Source: Cyanobacteria bacterium SW_9_44_58
GTDB lineage: Bacteria; Cyanobacteriota; Cyanobacteriia; Cyanobacteriales; Rubidibacteraceae
Reading direction: 5' to 3'
Assembly (NCBI GenBank): GCA_003021905.1
Contig: PXPI01000016.1
Location: 1-61,517 of the forward strand
Length of the DNA stretch: 61,517 nt
Every line of letters begins with the position of its first letter. Position 1 is the stretch's first letter. Of the stretch, positions 1 through 7,513 are shown one piece after another. The notes beneath the pieces were generated by a model. The model searched no databases and was not told the DNA's origin. It was given only the letters and a program-made list of their open reading frames with translations. A program made the translations under genes and the position numbers.

Positions 1-96
1 AAGGTTAGTGTTCGTTGATGAGGAGCGGTGTGATGGGAAACTATCACGCACCGTTCTGGAGCCGAGTCAGTAGGGCAACCTACTGGCTTAGGTAAC
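1..96 (+). mobile_element. 3' end of a group II intron (domains V and VI)
   Basis: Positions 23-56 fold as a canonical 34-nt domain V: AGC triad at 24-26, a GAAA tetraloop at 37-40, and a two-base bulge (CG) at domain positions 25-26, with all other bases paired, including G-U. Positions 62-92 then form a domain VI hairpin with a GCAA loop and an unpaired A at 90, the expected branch point. The element should end a few bases later; AC at 95-96 fits the usual AY ending. The intron body and any reverse transcriptase lie left of the window. It runs antisense to pheA, so it could not be spliced from the pheA mRNA. Confidence 0.88.
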
Positions 97-952
97 TAAT
101 CGATAAAACATCGTAGTTGCCGAAAATCTTTAAAACTTCAGTATATTGGGGTAAATCCGCCAAAGCCGCTTTCACATGAGGCTGGGCAGCATTGCCTTCA
201 ATATCAATAAAAAAGAGATATTCTCCCAACGACCGTTTGGTGGGTCGCGACTCAATGCGGGTTAAATTAATTTCTCGTTCGGCAAAAACAGCAAGGGGAC
301 GCACTAAAGCCCCTGGTTCATTCACCGGCGTGGTAAAGCCTAAAGAGAGATACGTACCGCTGGTGGCAGCTTCTAATCCCATGACCCAAAAGCGAGTGCA
401 ATTGTCAGGATAATCATTGAGAGACGACATTAAAATCGGCAAATTATATAGTTCAGAAGCCCGAGAAGACGCGATCGCGCCATTTTTTTCATTATTTTCA
501 TTATGGGGGTCTTGGGTTAGATATTGCAATGCCTCCACGGTGGAAGCAGTAGGAACTAATTGCACGTGAGGAAGATAGGTTTCCAACACGTTTTGACATT
601 GGGCAAGGGCTTGGGGATGTGAGTAAACGGTTTTGATCTCTTTTAGGGAAAATGCGTAAGACAGAAGCGAGTGAGTAATAGGCAGCACCAAAGCCTTTTG
701 AATTTGTAAAGTCTCCAGTTGCCACAGCGTATCGAGGGTAATCGTAACACTGCCCTCTGTGGAATTTTCCACGGGAACAACGGCAAAATCAGCTTCTTGT
801 TTGGCAACTGCTTGCAAGGTTTGGGCAATACTCGGATAAGGACATAAAATTGACTCCTGTCCTTGGCTTTGTTGCAACCATTGCGTATAAGCTAAGGCGG
901 CCGTTTCGGTATTAGTGCCAGGTGGCCCTAAATGGGCAATGGAGAAACTCAT
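80..952 (-). CDS. pheA: Prephenate dehydratase
   Basis: Converts prephenate to phenylpyruvate in cytoplasmic phenylalanine synthesis. The 290-residue protein has the monofunctional layout: a dehydratase domain (about residues 4-190) with the catalytic TRF motif at 186-188, then an ACT domain (about 205-283) with GALVRPL and ESRP at 234-237, the phenylalanine-binding feedback region. The natural protein probably ended near YDVLSI. The last five residues (SYLSQ) and the stop codon are read from the antisense group II intron that begins where pheA ends, so the C-terminus has been replaced. Catalytic and ACT motifs are intact and the enzyme should work. The start ATG is the only good one. Confidence 0.95.
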   Translation of the reverse strand: MSFSIAHLGPPGTNTETAALAYTQWLQQSQGQESILCPYPSIAQTLQAVAKQEADFAVVPVENSTEGSVTITLDTLWQLETLQIQKALVLPITHSLLSYAFSLKEIKTVYSHPQALAQCQNVLETYLPHVQLVPTASTVEALQYLTQDPHNENNEKNGAIASSRASELYNLPILMSSLNDYPDNCTRFWVMGLEAATSGTYLSLGFTTPVNEPGALVRPLAVFAEREINLTRIESRPTKRSLGEYLFFIDIEGNAAQPHVKAALADLPQYTEVLKIFGNYDVLSISYLSQ

Positions 953-1219
953 ATTCGTTGCTGTTGATTATTATGGGTTACTCTATATTCGCCTAAGCCC
1001 AATTTTAATGATGAATTCTCTTTCTTCCAGCAGAGTTAGCCCAGAACATTGTTTGTTGCCTTGGGCAGAGGAGACAAACGCCTTTTGCTTCATATACTAA
1101 TCATTAAACAATATAAACTTTTTTTAAATCCAAGGCTTCCTCATCAGCTCCTTTGGATAGGACAATGAGAGGATCGAATTAAAGTTTACGCTTACTGATA
1201 CCAATTTAAACCCATCTCT

Positions 1220-1807
1220 ATGAAAACGATACGATTTACTGCCTCCGAATCTGTTAATCTGAGTGTTCCTCAACAAGAGACACCGATTCAACATTATTTG
1301 CGTCAGCCGCGGCGTTTAGTGGCAACAATTGCCAATCCCAAATTAATGACGCCTCTGTCGGATAATCGGTTTCATCTGAAAATGCGTCCCTTGAATTTTC
1401 TCGATATGTACCGCTTCCAGCCCTCAGCAGTGCTAAAAGTGGTAAGTGACAATGGTACAGTAACGTTAACCTCTGAAAGTTGCGAGATTTTAGGGAACGA
1501 TTATATCAATGATCACTTTTCTCTCAGTTTAAAAGGAAAACTTTTTCCCATAGAACAAAATGGAACCACCTATCTTCGAGGGAGGGCAGATTTAATCGTT
1601 GATGTGGAATTGCCCCCTGCTTTGTGGTTGACGCCGCGTCCCATGCTGGAAACTACAGGCAATGGATTGCTAAAAAGCGTTTTGATGCGGATTAAGCAGA
1701 AATTAATGAGTCAGCTAATCTCTGATTATCGCCAGTGGGCAAACCAAAACAACACAACACCAGCAACCGACTCTTCTTGTTCCTCTCCAAAAACTGTCTT
1801 GAGTTAA
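1220..1807 (+). CDS. DUF1997 family protein
   Basis: A 195-residue soluble protein of a family conserved in cyanobacteria and plastids, with no established biochemical role. The recognisable core runs from about residue 20 (HYLRQPRRLV) to about residue 150 (the LPPALWLTPRPML region), a lipocalin- or START-like beta-rich layout. The C-terminal 35 residues are polar and low in complexity. The gene is divergent from pheA across a 267-bp gap in which I see no convincing promoter or RNA. It converges on the flippase gene with 60 bp between stops. Family assignment is from remembered sequence character. Confidence 0.72.
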   Translation: MKTIRFTASESVNLSVPQQETPIQHYLRQPRRLVATIANPKLMTPLSDNRFHLKMRPLNFLDMYRFQPSAVLKVVSDNGTVTLTSESCEILGNDYINDHFSLSLKGKLFPIEQNGTTYLRGRADLIVDVELPPALWLTPRPMLETTGNGLLKSVLMRIKQKLMSQLISDYRQWANQNNTTPATDSSCSSPKTVLS

Positions 1808-1867
1808 GTAAAGTCAGTAAAAAGCTTTCCTTTATAGGGATAAAAAAAGCGTTGACGTTTGCCAGAA

Positions 1868-2794
1868 TTATTTCATCATGTATTTTCCCATAAACGGTAA
1901 ACCGGCAACAGCAGGAATAAAATAGCGAGAGGTACAAAGCAATCCTAAAGCAGCAGCGGTAGGGGCATTTAAATAACTGCTGTAGAAAAATACCAGTGCC
2001 GCATCGCGGGTGCCAATTCCAGCAAACGTTAACGGGACCAATCCGGCTAAAATAGCTAAAGGAGCAAAGGCTAAATTGGCTAAAAATGGTGTCCAAGCTT
2101 TCAGGGCAAGAATAAATAGCCAGATTTGACACAAATGCAAAAACCAGAGAAAAATGGATGTTATGGCAACTAGAAAAAGCTGGGCGCGATCGCGCCAAAA
2201 GTAATTATGCATTTGTTCCCAAGAATTTTGTAAGTTGGTCAATTGATTTCTGATGTTTGGCGGTGCATACTGTTGTCCCCAGTTAAAGAAAGCATCAGCA
2301 AACCCGCGAGAACTAATTAATAAGATTCCCAGCAATAATCCTATCCCAACAACCGTGGTCATTCCCCAAAATAACCAATCTTTATTGGGATATAGAATTA
2401 GACCGAATACACACCAAAATAACAGGGAAAGTAAGTCGCACGTTTTTTCAAATACCACCAGGGATAAAGCCAATGATCCGGTTAATGCCCCTCGTTTCTG
2501 GATAAAATAAGCCTTAGCAATATCCCCCATCTTTGAGGGCAAAACCATGTTTAAAACACTCGCTGCTAAAATCAAACGGTTTCCCTCAGCAAATGTCAAC
2601 ATTGCTTGTTTTGGGGTCAGTTGCTGCAGTCGCCAAGCGGTTAACATGGTGATGGGAACAACCATGCCCAATCCTACGATCATCCAAGCGCGATGGCTGT
2701 TTTGGAAAACCTCTAACAAGGCAGCAAAATCAATTTTGACATAAAGAATAATGAGAATAATAAGACTAACAACAATCGAAATAAGTTTTTTCAT
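1868..2794 (-). CDS. YbhN/UPF0104-type membrane flippase-like protein
   Basis: A 308-residue polytopic membrane protein with about seven to eight hydrophobic helices. It matches the lysylphosphatidylglycerol synthase transmembrane (YbhN, UPF0104) family: the MVLPSKMGDIAKAYFI segment near residue 83 and the LTFAGIGTRDAALVFF segment near residue 255 are the signature loops. Relatives move or help assemble lipid-linked substrates; the substrate here is unknown. No catalytic aminoacyl-transfer domain follows, so this is not a full MprF. The start lies 11 nt after the stop of an upstream gene of which only a C-terminal stub survives (2806-2945), so it was probably the second gene of an operon and may now lack its original promoter. 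Confidence 0.82.
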   Translation of the reverse strand: MKKLISIVVSLIILIILYVKIDFAALLEVFQNSHRAWMIVGLGMVVPITMLTAWRLQQLTPKQAMLTFAEGNRLILAASVLNMVLPSKMGDIAKAYFIQKRGALTGSLALSLVVFEKTCDLLSLLFWCVFGLILYPNKDWLFWGMTTVVGIGLLLGILLISSRGFADAFFNWGQQYAPPNIRNQLTNLQNSWEQMHNYFWRDRAQLFLVAITSIFLWFLHLCQIWLFILALKAWTPFLANLAFAPLAILAGLVPLTFAGIGTRDAALVFFYSSYLNAPTAAALGLLCTSRYFIPAVAGLPFMGKYMMK

Positions 2795-2805
2795 ATAATT
2801 CGCTG

Positions 2806-2945
2806 TTAATATCGGTGTTCTATTTGTAACGGTTCTCCCTCTTTTAAATCTTTGAGTTCCTCACTTAAATATAACCAAGGCTGTAGTTGACTAGGTTGAA
2901 ATGTCCGACTCATAACAGCATAAATCGACGTTTGATCAGCACCAA
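2806..2945 (-). pseudogene. C-terminal stub of an unidentified gene cut by the adjacent IS scar
   Basis: Reading leftward there is an open frame that begins with VGIGADQTSIYAVMSR, continues with a polar, Glu- and Leu-rich stretch, and ends IEHRY before TAA at 2808-2806. It reads like the real C-terminus of a protein: balanced composition, and a stop placed 11 nt before the flippase ATG as in an operon. Nothing upstream belongs to it, because tnpB sequence starts within about 40 bp and beyond the IS lies the 3' end of coaX. The rest of the gene has been lost. I do not recognise the family; a membrane glycosyltransferase partner of the flippase is only a guess. Confidence 0.5.
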
Positions 2946-2956
2946 TTCCCACTTCG

Positions 2957-3935
2957 CGGAACTTGATTCCGCATCGGAAAGCGCACCTTGAGGTTGTCCT
3001 TTACGGAACTTTCTAGACTTGTTGCGGTTGAGTCGATTTAGTTGTTTCTCAACCTTTCGGTAAAACTGAGGGATGGGAACTGTATTGCCTTGGCTATCAG
3101 CTAGGAACACTTTTAAGCCAACATCAATTCCGACTGCTTTTTGAGAAGGAGTTAAAGGTTTTATAGTTACTCTCAGATCAAGGTTGATGCCAAATTGCAC
3201 ATAATACCCGTCGGCTTTGCGGAGAATCCGAACTCGTTTAATCTGTTCTGGAGAAAAGAAGTTTAAATCTCTCGAACCAATTAATTTGAGTTTTCCGATT
3301 TTCTTTTTGTCGCTGAAGGTAAGATACGTTTTACCGAAAATCACGGGTCTAAAGCCCATCCCTTTAGGGATTCCGTGATATAATAGAAGCGAGTAGGGAC
3401 GGGCAGTCCCGAACAAGGCTCGCTGAGGGGAAAGAAGCGGGGGTGATGTCAGGATTCGGTTCCGTGTCGCCTAGTTTCTCCCGTGGAAGCGAGAATCTCT
3501 TTCCTTCTAGGGAAGAGAGTGTCAAACTCTACAGAACGAGTTGTTTTAGAAAACTTCGGATAACCTTTTTTCCCTTTAATTTGTTTTTTACAATTGTCGT
3601 AAAACCGATTAATTGCTCTGAGAACTCGCTCCACCGCAGTTTGACAAGCATGAGAGTTAAGAGCCTTGACAAAATCAAACTCTTCTCTCAGTTGTGTGTT
3701 ATAGCGAAATAGCTCGGTTTTGCCTACTTTTCGATTATCCATCCAATAACGCAACACTTTATTCCGCACAAACTGAGTAGTGCGGATCGCTTCTTCAATA
3801 GCGAGAATTTGCGATGCAAGCTGGTTTAACTTTGTATTCGAGAATCAACATTTTGATACCGAGCTATCTAGTATCAAATTATAATACACGCACAAATGAA
3901 ACCGCCCTAGAAGGGCGGGGCTTGAATCCTGCTTT
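2957..3935 (-). mobile_element. Decayed IS200/IS605-family element (tnpB only)
   Basis: An IS605-type element on the minus strand. The left end (high coordinates) keeps two hairpins: 3852-3859 with 3871-3878 (TTTGATAC pairing GTATCAAA), just upstream of the tnpB start, and 3902-3918 (CCGCCC with GGGCGG). The second lies about 25 bp from the coaX stop. There is no tnpA. The right end is not recognisable apart from a perfect 6-bp hairpin, GCGGAA with TTCCGC, at 2957-2973, and the tnpB 3' half with any guide-RNA region is missing. Boundaries are approximate. Confidence 0.75.
2984..3851 (-). pseudogene. tnpB: tnpB (IS605 OrfB) pseudogene
   Basis: TnpB is the RNA-guided nuclease of IS200/IS605 elements. 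Three lesions are visible. The ATG at 3851 opens MLILEYKVK and then the frame shifts; the continuation LNQLASQILAIEEAIR and the following segment (to about 3527) is in another frame. Between about 3345 and 3527, roughly 170 nt that do not read as TnpB separate TTRSVEF from YLTFSDKKKIG, where relatives have only about a dozen residues. The frame then resumes through LKLIGSRDLNF and the RuvC-I region QKAVGIDVGLKVFLADS, but stops matching after RKGQPQ, so RuvC-II, the zinc ribbon and RuvC-III are absent. It cannot encode an active nuclease. Confidence 0.85.
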
Positions 3936-3941
3936 TAGAGG

Positions 3942-4685
3942 TCATTCCATCAGGTTGGCTAATCCTTGAAACATCAGCGTTTGATCAATAATCATCTTCT
4001 CAGCCAAGGCAGAATATTTCTGTTTTAAATACGAGTGCAACAAAATCGCATCTCCACCAGTTAAGACAACAACCCCATCTGAATATTGTTCCCGCCAAGC
4101 CGTGACATAATTGTAGATTCCCGTTATTGTTGTATGGATAATGCCGCTCGCAATCGCGTCTTTTGTCGAAGTTGCCCACAACGCCGGCAACCTATCCGGT
4201 AAACCGATTTCCGGCAGCGCATCGGTTTGTTGGGCTAATGCCTTCAATTGTAAGCCAAAACCGGGTAAAATTCCCCCGCCGAGGAAGTTATGCTGTTCCC
4301 CCACTGCCGTGTAGGTGAGCGCAGTTCCCCCATCAATGACTAGCACGGGATAGCCATAGGTTTCTCCTGCCCCATAGGCACATAAAGCGCGATCGGTGCC
4401 GAGGGTCGAATAAAGATTATCCAGGGGAATATCATTCAGAGTAACTACGGTTTTATGGGGATAATTTTCCCAAAGCTTCGTCTGTGGGGTGACAACTGAA
4501 ACCAGATAAATCCAAACCTCTTTTGGAAGTGATTGGGCAATGTCTTCTGGAAATAAATGGGTTGGCAATTGTTGATTGGGAATTGGTTGTTGCAGATGCG
4601 GTGTCTCCCAAGTTTTGAAGAGTGTATTGTTTTGAAAGCATCCCCAATGCAGGCGGGAATTGCCAATAATAAGTCCTAATATCAT
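3942..4685 (-). CDS. coaX: Type III pantothenate kinase
   Basis: Phosphorylates pantothenate, the first step of coenzyme A synthesis. About 247 residues, normal for CoaX. The N-terminal phosphate loop reads LIIGNSRLHWG, the IGNSR variant I associate with cyanobacterial CoaX rather than the usual DxGNT. The second ASKHA phosphate motif is LVIDGGTALTYT near residue 115, followed by GGGILPGFGLQLKAL, a CoaX signature. VVVLTGGDA near residue 210 is the adenosine motif. An upstream TTG at 4694 is possible, but the ATG at 4685 fits the family start. The IS200/IS605 scar begins only a few bases after its stop without damaging it. Confidence 0.92.
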   Translation of the reverse strand: MILGLIIGNSRLHWGCFQNNTLFKTWETPHLQQPIPNQQLPTHLFPEDIAQSLPKEVWIYLVSVVTPQTKLWENYPHKTVVTLNDIPLDNLYSTLGTDRALCAYGAGETYGYPVLVIDGGTALTYTAVGEQHNFLGGGILPGFGLQLKALAQQTDALPEIGLPDRLPALWATSTKDAIASGIIHTTITGIYNYVTAWREQYSDGVVVLTGGDAILLHSYLKQKYSALAEKMIIDQTLMFQGLANLME

Positions 4686-4720
4686 TGCTGACAAATTAAA
4701 TGATCATTAATGTCTCCCGT

Positions 4721-4726
4721 TATAAT
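4721..4726 (+). promoter_or_regulatory. Possible -10 element for holB
   Basis: A perfect TATAAT lies 35 nt upstream of the holB ATG in the 75-bp divergent gap with coaX. I see no matching -35 box at 16-18 nt, which is common for cyanobacterial type 2 promoters. This is a motif match only. Confidence 0.35.
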
Positions 4727-4760
4727 GCAAACGGGTCACTAATGCAGAGGTTTTCACGGG

Positions 4761-5747
4761 ATGACGGCTTTCTCGAAACTGATTGGTCAACAGCAAGCGG
4801 TAGAATTATTAACCAAAGCTGTTAGCAGTAATCGGATTGCACCTGCGTACTTGTTTAGCGGCCCTGTTGGGGTCGGCCGCTTCCTCGCAGCCATTGAATT
4901 TAGTATTTTATTATTAGCAAAAGAACATAATTCTACTCTGGTACGTCATAAAGTCGAGAGCCAAAATCATCCTGACTTCCTGCAAGTTGAACCGACTTAT
5001 CTTTATCAAGGAAAACGTTTCACCGAAGCCCAAGCCCAAGCGGAGGGATTAAAACGAAAAGCGCAGCCTCTGATTCGCGTGGAACAGATTCGTGAAATTA
5101 CAGCGTTTCTGTCTCGTCCACCCCTTGAAGCCTCTCGCGCGGTCGTTATTATTCAAGCGGCGCATACCATGGCAGAAGCTGCTGCCAATGCTTTGTTAAA
5201 AACTTTAGAAGAACCGGGACGCGCAACCATTATTTTAATTGCCCCCACTCCAGATTCCCTGTTGCCGACTTTAGTGTCTCGCTGTCAACGAATTCCTTTT
5301 TCTCGTTTGGCCGAGGCAGAACTCAAACAAGTCTTAGCTCAAACCGATCATAGCGGTATTATAGAACAGGAAACCATCCTCGCGATCGCGCAGGGAAGTC
5401 CTGGAGAAGCCATTGCTGCTGCAGAATACTTAGACAATATTCCGTCTAGTTTGCTGCAAGAATTGGAAAACTTAGTTCGCGGCGATAGCACATCCTCTTT
5501 AGAGAGCCTGGAATTGGCGTTTAATTTAGCCAAAAAAATCAGCAATACGCTAGAAGTTTCCACTCAAAATTGGTTAGTTAATTATCTAGAACAATGTTAC
5601 TGGAAACAACACTTAAACGGTCAATTTCCCCTGGAAATCAACGTTGCTTTACAACAACTAGAAACCGCGCGTCACATGCTTTTAAACTATGTTCAACCTA
5701 GATTGGTCTGGGAAGTCACGTTTTTACAGCTATTAAAAACAGCCTAA
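4761..5747 (+). CDS. holB: DNA polymerase III subunit delta' (clamp loader)
   Basis: Part of the clamp-loading complex that opens the beta sliding clamp. The 328 residues show the AAA+ fold. The Walker A position reads GPVGVGR (34-40), with Arg in place of the catalytic Lys, as expected for delta', which does not hydrolyse ATP. A sensor and lid region includes ANALLKTLEEP (143-152), and the SRC arginine-finger motif is at 173-175. The zinc-binding cysteines found in many delta' proteins are absent, as I recall for cyanobacterial ones. It is divergent from coaX, and a phosphatase gene follows 53 bp downstream on the same strand. Confidence 0.9.
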   Translation: MTAFSKLIGQQQAVELLTKAVSSNRIAPAYLFSGPVGVGRFLAAIEFSILLLAKEHNSTLVRHKVESQNHPDFLQVEPTYLYQGKRFTEAQAQAEGLKRKAQPLIRVEQIREITAFLSRPPLEASRAVVIIQAAHTMAEAAANALLKTLEEPGRATIILIAPTPDSLLPTLVSRCQRIPFSRLAEAELKQVLAQTDHSGIIEQETILAIAQGSPGEAIAAAEYLDNIPSSLLQELENLVRGDSTSSLESLELAFNLAKKISNTLEVSTQNWLVNYLEQCYWKQHLNGQFPLEINVALQQLETARHMLLNYVQPRLVWEVTFLQLLKTA

Positions 5748-5800
5748 TTTTCGTGTATTTCAATTACTATTTGGTATAGGTATACTTTGATTCATCTCTA

Positions 5801-6280
5801 ATGTCTGAACGTTTTTCCTGGATTATTCCCAATCGTCTTGCGGTGGGCTCTTTCCCAACACAAAGCTATGAAATTTCTTACTTAAGCCGCGCCGGAATTA
5901 CTTCTGTGTTATGTCTAACGGAACCTCAGGAAATTCCAGTTCCTCAACAAGTTTATAATCGATTTGTGTGGCGCAATATCGCGATTCCCGATGGGGCAAC
6001 TGGAGGCGTCCCCAAAGTTGAACAGTTTCAGCAAGCCTGCGCTATTTTATCCCGTTGGCATCACAACGGTCATGTTGTCTATGTTCACTGCTTAGCTGGC
6101 GTCGGACGCGCTCCTTCCATTTGTATTGCTTATCTAGCCCAAATGGAAGGGATTTCCTTACAAGAGGCCCTCGGCAAAGTTCAGGAAAGACATCCTCCCA
6201 CCTATCCCGATTCCGCACAGATTGAAGTGTTGCAAGCGTTTTTAGCCCTCTCGCAAGAGGAGAAGGCAAATGCGAAATGA
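5801..6280 (+). CDS. Dual-specificity / tyrosine-type protein phosphatase
   Basis: A 159-residue single-domain phosphatase. The P-loop reads HCLAGVGRAPS with catalytic Cys97 and Arg103 (HCxxGxxR). The general acid is probably the Asp of IPDGATGG near residue 64. Small cyanobacterial enzymes of this type resemble laforin- and DSP4-like phosphatases; the substrate (phosphoprotein or phosphoglucan) cannot be told from sequence. It sits 53 bp after holB, with a possible -10 TATACT at about 5780, so it may have its own promoter. It converges on gcvT with 7 bp between stops, too little for a separate terminator. Confidence 0.85.
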   Translation: MSERFSWIIPNRLAVGSFPTQSYEISYLSRAGITSVLCLTEPQEIPVPQQVYNRFVWRNIAIPDGATGGVPKVEQFQQACAILSRWHHNGHVVYVHCLAGVGRAPSICIAYLAQMEGISLQEALGKVQERHPPTYPDSAQIEVLQAFLALSQEEKANAK

Positions 6281-6287
6281 TCAACCG

Positions 6288-7439
6288 TTATTTTTTCGGT
6301 GGGGGATTATTCGTCCGATAGAAGGGTTTTTTCACCACTTCTGCCGGATAGGTGTTGCGGCGAATTTGCACTTCTAGGGATTGTCCCACTTGCGATAAGG
6401 ATTTGGGAACATACCCCAAAGCAATGGCTTTACCGAGAGTTGGGGATTGGGTGCCGCTGGTGACAACACCAACTTCCTCTCCTTGGGATAAGATGGGATA
6501 ATCATGGCGAGCAATGCCTCGTCCTTGCATTTCTAAGCCGACTAAGCGGCGTTTGACGCCGTTTGCTTTTTGTTGGGCCAACACCTCTCGCCCCATAAAA
6601 TCTCCTTTGCTATCCAAGTGGACTAACCAACTTAACCCCGCTTCCATGGGGGTAGTATTTTCATCAATATCCTGTCCATATAACGATAACGCCGCTTCCA
6701 GCCGCAGGGTATTTCTTGCCCCTAACCCGCAAGGGGTAACCCCTTGTGCGAGTAAAGTTTCCCATAATTTTCGTCCCGCCGTCACCGGAAGCATCATTTC
6801 CACACCATCTTCGCCGGTATAGCCGGTACGGGAAAGGAAAGCGCGTTCCCCAAAAAGAGAGACGTCTGTGTGACCGAAGGCTTTAAGAGCGGCAATATTG
6901 TCTTCTATAAAGGGCGTTAGCATGGAAATAGCTTTTGGCCCTTGTACCGCCATTAAAATCTGGTCTTGGGAAACATCTTCCAGTTGAACTGACGTTTGGG
7001 ACAACTGTTCCAGCAGCCAATTCTTATCTTTCTGCGTGGTGGCGGCATTAACAATGGCAACCGCGCGATTATTGCCCTGATAATAAAAAATAAAATCATC
7101 AATGATGCCGCCTTGGCGGTTCAGCAGCACCGTGTATTGCGATTGTCCCGCATCAAGGCGAGATAAGTCCGAGGGCACCAAAAATTGCAATTGTTCGGTT
7201 AAATTGTCACCGCTAAGTAAGAATTTCCCCATGTGAGAAATATCAAACATCCCCACACTGTCACGCACGGCTGCGTGTTCCGGTTTCAAGCCGGAAAATT
7301 GGACTGGCATTTCCCAACCCGCAAACTCGGTCATGCGAGCTCCTTGTTGGATGATTAAATCATAAAGGGGAGTTCGTCTCGTTTGATTCGATGTCGCTGT
7401 CACGATAAATGTTTTAACTTCGCTTAATCTACAGTTCAT
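6288..7439 (-). CDS. gcvT: Glycine cleavage system aminomethyltransferase (T protein)
   Basis: Transfers the aminomethyl carbon from the H protein to tetrahydrofolate, releasing ammonia, as part of glycine cleavage and photorespiration. Signature segments are TEFAGWEMPVQF near residue 37, FDISHMGKFLLSG near residue 65, SRTGYTGEDGVEM near residue 205 and the GLGARNTLRLEAAL folate region near residue 237. The C-terminal barrel ends with VKKPFY. The first 15 residues of the longest frame are not family-like; a GTG about 15 codons in may be the true start. The other glycine cleavage genes are not nearby. Confidence 0.95.
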   Translation of the reverse strand: MNCRLSEVKTFIVTATSNQTRRTPLYDLIIQQGARMTEFAGWEMPVQFSGLKPEHAAVRDSVGMFDISHMGKFLLSGDNLTEQLQFLVPSDLSRLDAGQSQYTVLLNRQGGIIDDFIFYYQGNNRAVAIVNAATTQKDKNWLLEQLSQTSVQLEDVSQDQILMAVQGPKAISMLTPFIEDNIAALKAFGHTDVSLFGERAFLSRTGYTGEDGVEMMLPVTAGRKLWETLLAQGVTPCGLGARNTLRLEAALSLYGQDIDENTTPMEAGLSWLVHLDSKGDFMGREVLAQQKANGVKRRLVGLEMQGRGIARHDYPILSQGEEVGVVTSGTQSPTLGKAIALGYVPKSLSQVGQSLEVQIRRNTYPAEVVKKPFYRTNNPPPKK

Positions 7440-7513
7440 TCAGTTTACCGTGATTGCCCCCCCATTCTCATCTTCACTGCAACCAATTCTAGAGAAAAAA
7501 TTACTAACCTCCC

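Noticed and set aside
4860-4885. Walker A of HolB has Arg instead of Lys.
   Set aside because: Delta' subunits are normally degenerate here; it is not a lesion.
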